Assembly: GCA_937127125.1 (NCBI GenBank)
Contig: CAKZLO010000062.1
Coordinates: forward strand, 1 to 64,000
Reading direction: 5' to 3'
Length of the DNA: 64,000 nucleotides
Source: an uncultured Ardenticatenia bacterium
Lineage (GTDB): Bacteria > Chloroflexota > Anaerolineae > 4572-78 > NAK82
In this document: in pieces, positions 62,708 through 64,000 of the stretch
How the letters are laid out: each line of letters opens with the position of its first letter
How positions within the stretch are numbered: position 1 is the first letter of the stretch
Notes under the pieces: generated by a model
What the model saw: the letters and a program-made list of their open reading frames with translations, nothing else
Told to the model about the DNA's origin: nothing
Database searches by the model: none
Program-made: the position numbers and the translations under genes

Positions 62708-64000
62708 CTAGGCAATATTCTCGGCAGGGAGAAGAGTGAAGAAAAAGGTGCTACCACTTCCTTCAACGGACTCGGCCCAAATGCGTCCGCCATGCGACTG
62801 AACAATGTGACGTGCGATCGCTAGGCCCAAACCAGTGCCTCCGCCACTCCGTGCGCGGTCAGCCTTGTAAAAGCGCTCGAAGATACGGGGCAGGTCCTCA
62901 TTGGAGATGCCCACCCCAGTATCTTGCACTGCCAAGAGCACTTCGTTGTCGTGCCATTCTGCCCACAGGGTTATCTTCCCACCCTTCGGGGTAAACTTGA
63001 TTGCATTGTGCACCAAGTTGCCTACCACCTGTCGTGCCCGCTCCGCATCAGCCAACACTGCCGGCAGGTCATCCGGCAGATGCACGGTCAATTCCAAGCC
63101 AGCTCGTTCGGCCTGTGCACGCAATCTCTCAACTGCTGGCAAGACAATATCGGCTAACTTGGTAGGAGCAAGCCGTATGGGCACTCGGCCGGATTCGGTG
63201 CGGGACAGCTCCAGCAGCTCTTCTACAATTTGTGTCATCGTGTCCACTTCGGCCTCTATGCGGTCCAGAAATCGTCTTGCTGCTGGAGGATCATCCAAAG
63301 CACCATCTCGCAGGGTATCCACGAGAGCCTTGAGGGAGGCCAACGGCGTGCGCAGCTCATGCGATACATTGCTGATGAAATCACGTCGCACAGTCTGCAG
63401 GTGGCGCAGATGGGTCACATCTTGCAAGACAACCAAACAATGTATCCTTTCCTTTCGTTGTAGGGGTATGAGAGAAGCGCGCAGCGCGATGCCCCTTTGG
63501 TCAATCTCTACACCAAGTGTACTTTCCGTAGCGCGTCCGCGACAACTGCGCTCATGCTCAATCAGTGTGTGATCACGTACCACTTGAGCGAAAGTCTTGC
63601 CGAGGGCATCCGTGATTTCTGTGTCGAACATATGTGCAGCAGCCCGATTGAGGAACTCTATGCATCCTTCTTCGTTCACGAGGATTACACCCTCTGAAAT
63701 ATGCTCTAACACAGCAGCTCGATCGACACACTGTTGTGCCGCGACTTGCAACTGGTGCTGCAGATGTTCCGCCGCTTTGTTGAAAGCATCCACATATTGT
63801 TCCACACCACTGTGTCTTTCCGGCAGCAGTCGTGCCTCCCCATCTCCTCCAGCTAGGCGCTGCATCACACGTGCCACGCGCTGCATCAGATACACATGTT
63901 GGCGGGAGATCAATATCGCCATAGTAACTATGCAAAGGACCTGGATCAGGGTGACCAGCGCGACCGCAAGACGCAAATGAGAGGGTGCCACCGCTGCAAT
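62708..64000 (-). CDS. phoR: PhoR-type sensor histidine kinase (5' end beyond the window)
   Basis: The visible 430 residues, open to the window edge, have a membrane helix (LAVALVTLIQVLCIVTMAILI) and a HAMP-like linker. A PAS domain follows (LEHISEGVILVNEEGCIEFLN), then HisKA with the phosphoacceptor His in FISNVSHELRTPLASLKALVDTL. The ATPase has NLVHNAIKFTPKGG, DTGVGISNEDLPRIFERFYK and GGGTGLGLAIARHIV. This is PhoR-like domain order beside the pst operon and Pho box. No stop lies upstream of the GTG at 63991, so the gene probably begins outside. Confidence 0.85.
   Translation of the reverse strand: MAAVAPSHLRLAVALVTLIQVLCIVTMAILISRQHVYLMQRVARVMQRLAGGDGEARLLPERHSGVEQYVDAFNKAAEHLQHQLQVAAQQCVDRAAVLEHISEGVILVNEEGCIEFLNRAAAHMFDTEITDALGKTFAQVVRDHTLIEHERSCRGRATESTLGVEIDQRGIALRASLIPLQRKERIHCLVVLQDVTHLRHLQTVRRDFISNVSHELRTPLASLKALVDTLRDGALDDPPAARRFLDRIEAEVDTMTQIVEELLELSRTESGRVPIRLAPTKLADIVLPAVERLRAQAERAGLELTVHLPDDLPAVLADAERARQVVGNLVHNAIKFTPKGGKITLWAEWHDNEVLLAVQDTGVGISNEDLPRIFERFYKADRARSGGGTGLGLAIARHIVQSHGGRIWAESVEGSGSTFFFTLLPAENIA

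Noticed and set aside
1-64000. CRISPR arrays, rRNA operons, prophage genes
   Set aside because: No regularly spaced repeats, rRNA-like stretches or phage structural genes were seen.

Overview
The window reads as chromosomal DNA of a bacterium most like a Chloroflexota (Anaerolineae-type) lineage; this is an inference from gene content, with no rRNA in the window to settle it. Pointers are a single-chain glycyl-tRNA synthetase, very long GT39-type glycosyltransferases with C-terminal beta-sandwich tails, substrate-binding proteins that carry an N-terminal LysM domain, a DsbA plus VKOR disulfide pair, a sortase, a Bacillus-like 11-bp Pho box, and corrinoid and sulfur-trafficking proteins. Genes are dense, ATGA overlaps are common, and several sigma70-type promoters (TTGACA, 17 bp, TATAAT-like) can be read directly.

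Layout. 1-841: a frame-broken transposase relic (ISKra4-like). 945-9091 (minus): three consecutive membrane glycosyltransferases. 9092-9399: a divergent control region with a perfect 12-bp inverted repeat. 9400-12390 (plus): a LacI-type regulator fused to a uroporphyrinogen-decarboxylase/methyltransferase-like domain, followed by a stand-alone corrinoid protein. 13234-14755: DsbA-like protein, VKOR and a small Cys/acidic protein. 14898-20797: a SAH-deaminase-like amidohydrolase fused to a CYTH domain, recO and glyQS. 20838-28645 (minus): DUF6951-like protein, two unrecognised proteins, a class A penicillin-binding protein, infA, a HAD phosphatase and a CbiX-type chelatase. 28882-32674 (minus): a PocR-domain regulator and a sulfur operon (SQR-like, DUF1641, TusE/DsrC-like, DsrE-like) that ends in a clear terminator. 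32974-36135: a small NTPase, a membrane-anchored LuxR-Kelch regulator and a sortase. 36164-41509 (minus): exopolysaccharide genes. 42025-55267 (plus): a 13-kb transport locus made of a full branched-chain amino acid (Liv) system followed by a composite peptide/amino-acid ABC system. 55284-57138: parA, parB and tRNA-Val(CAC). 57255-64000 (minus): phoU, pstBACS and a PhoR-type kinase that runs off the window.

Most striking items. (1) The 908-aa lipoprotein at 48064-50790 joins a CxxCH cytochrome-like segment, a complete SBP_bac_3 domain and an SBP_bac_5 domain whose N-terminal part sits at the C-terminus, which reads as a circular permutation. It is followed by DppB/DppC permeases, an amino-acid-type permease and a single GlnQ-type ATPase, so one polypeptide may serve two permease types. 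(2) The LacI-UROD fusion, its probable operator and the adjoining corrinoid protein look like a one-component sensor linked to corrinoid or methyl-group metabolism. (3) Two substrate-binding proteins (LivJ and PstS) carry LysM domains, and all three transport operons have stable hairpins directly after the binding-protein gene. (4) The SAH-deaminase/CYTH fusion has a ribosome-binding site and ATG at the domain boundary.

All assignments come from reading the sequence and remembered family motifs. No database search, structure prediction or alignment was run.
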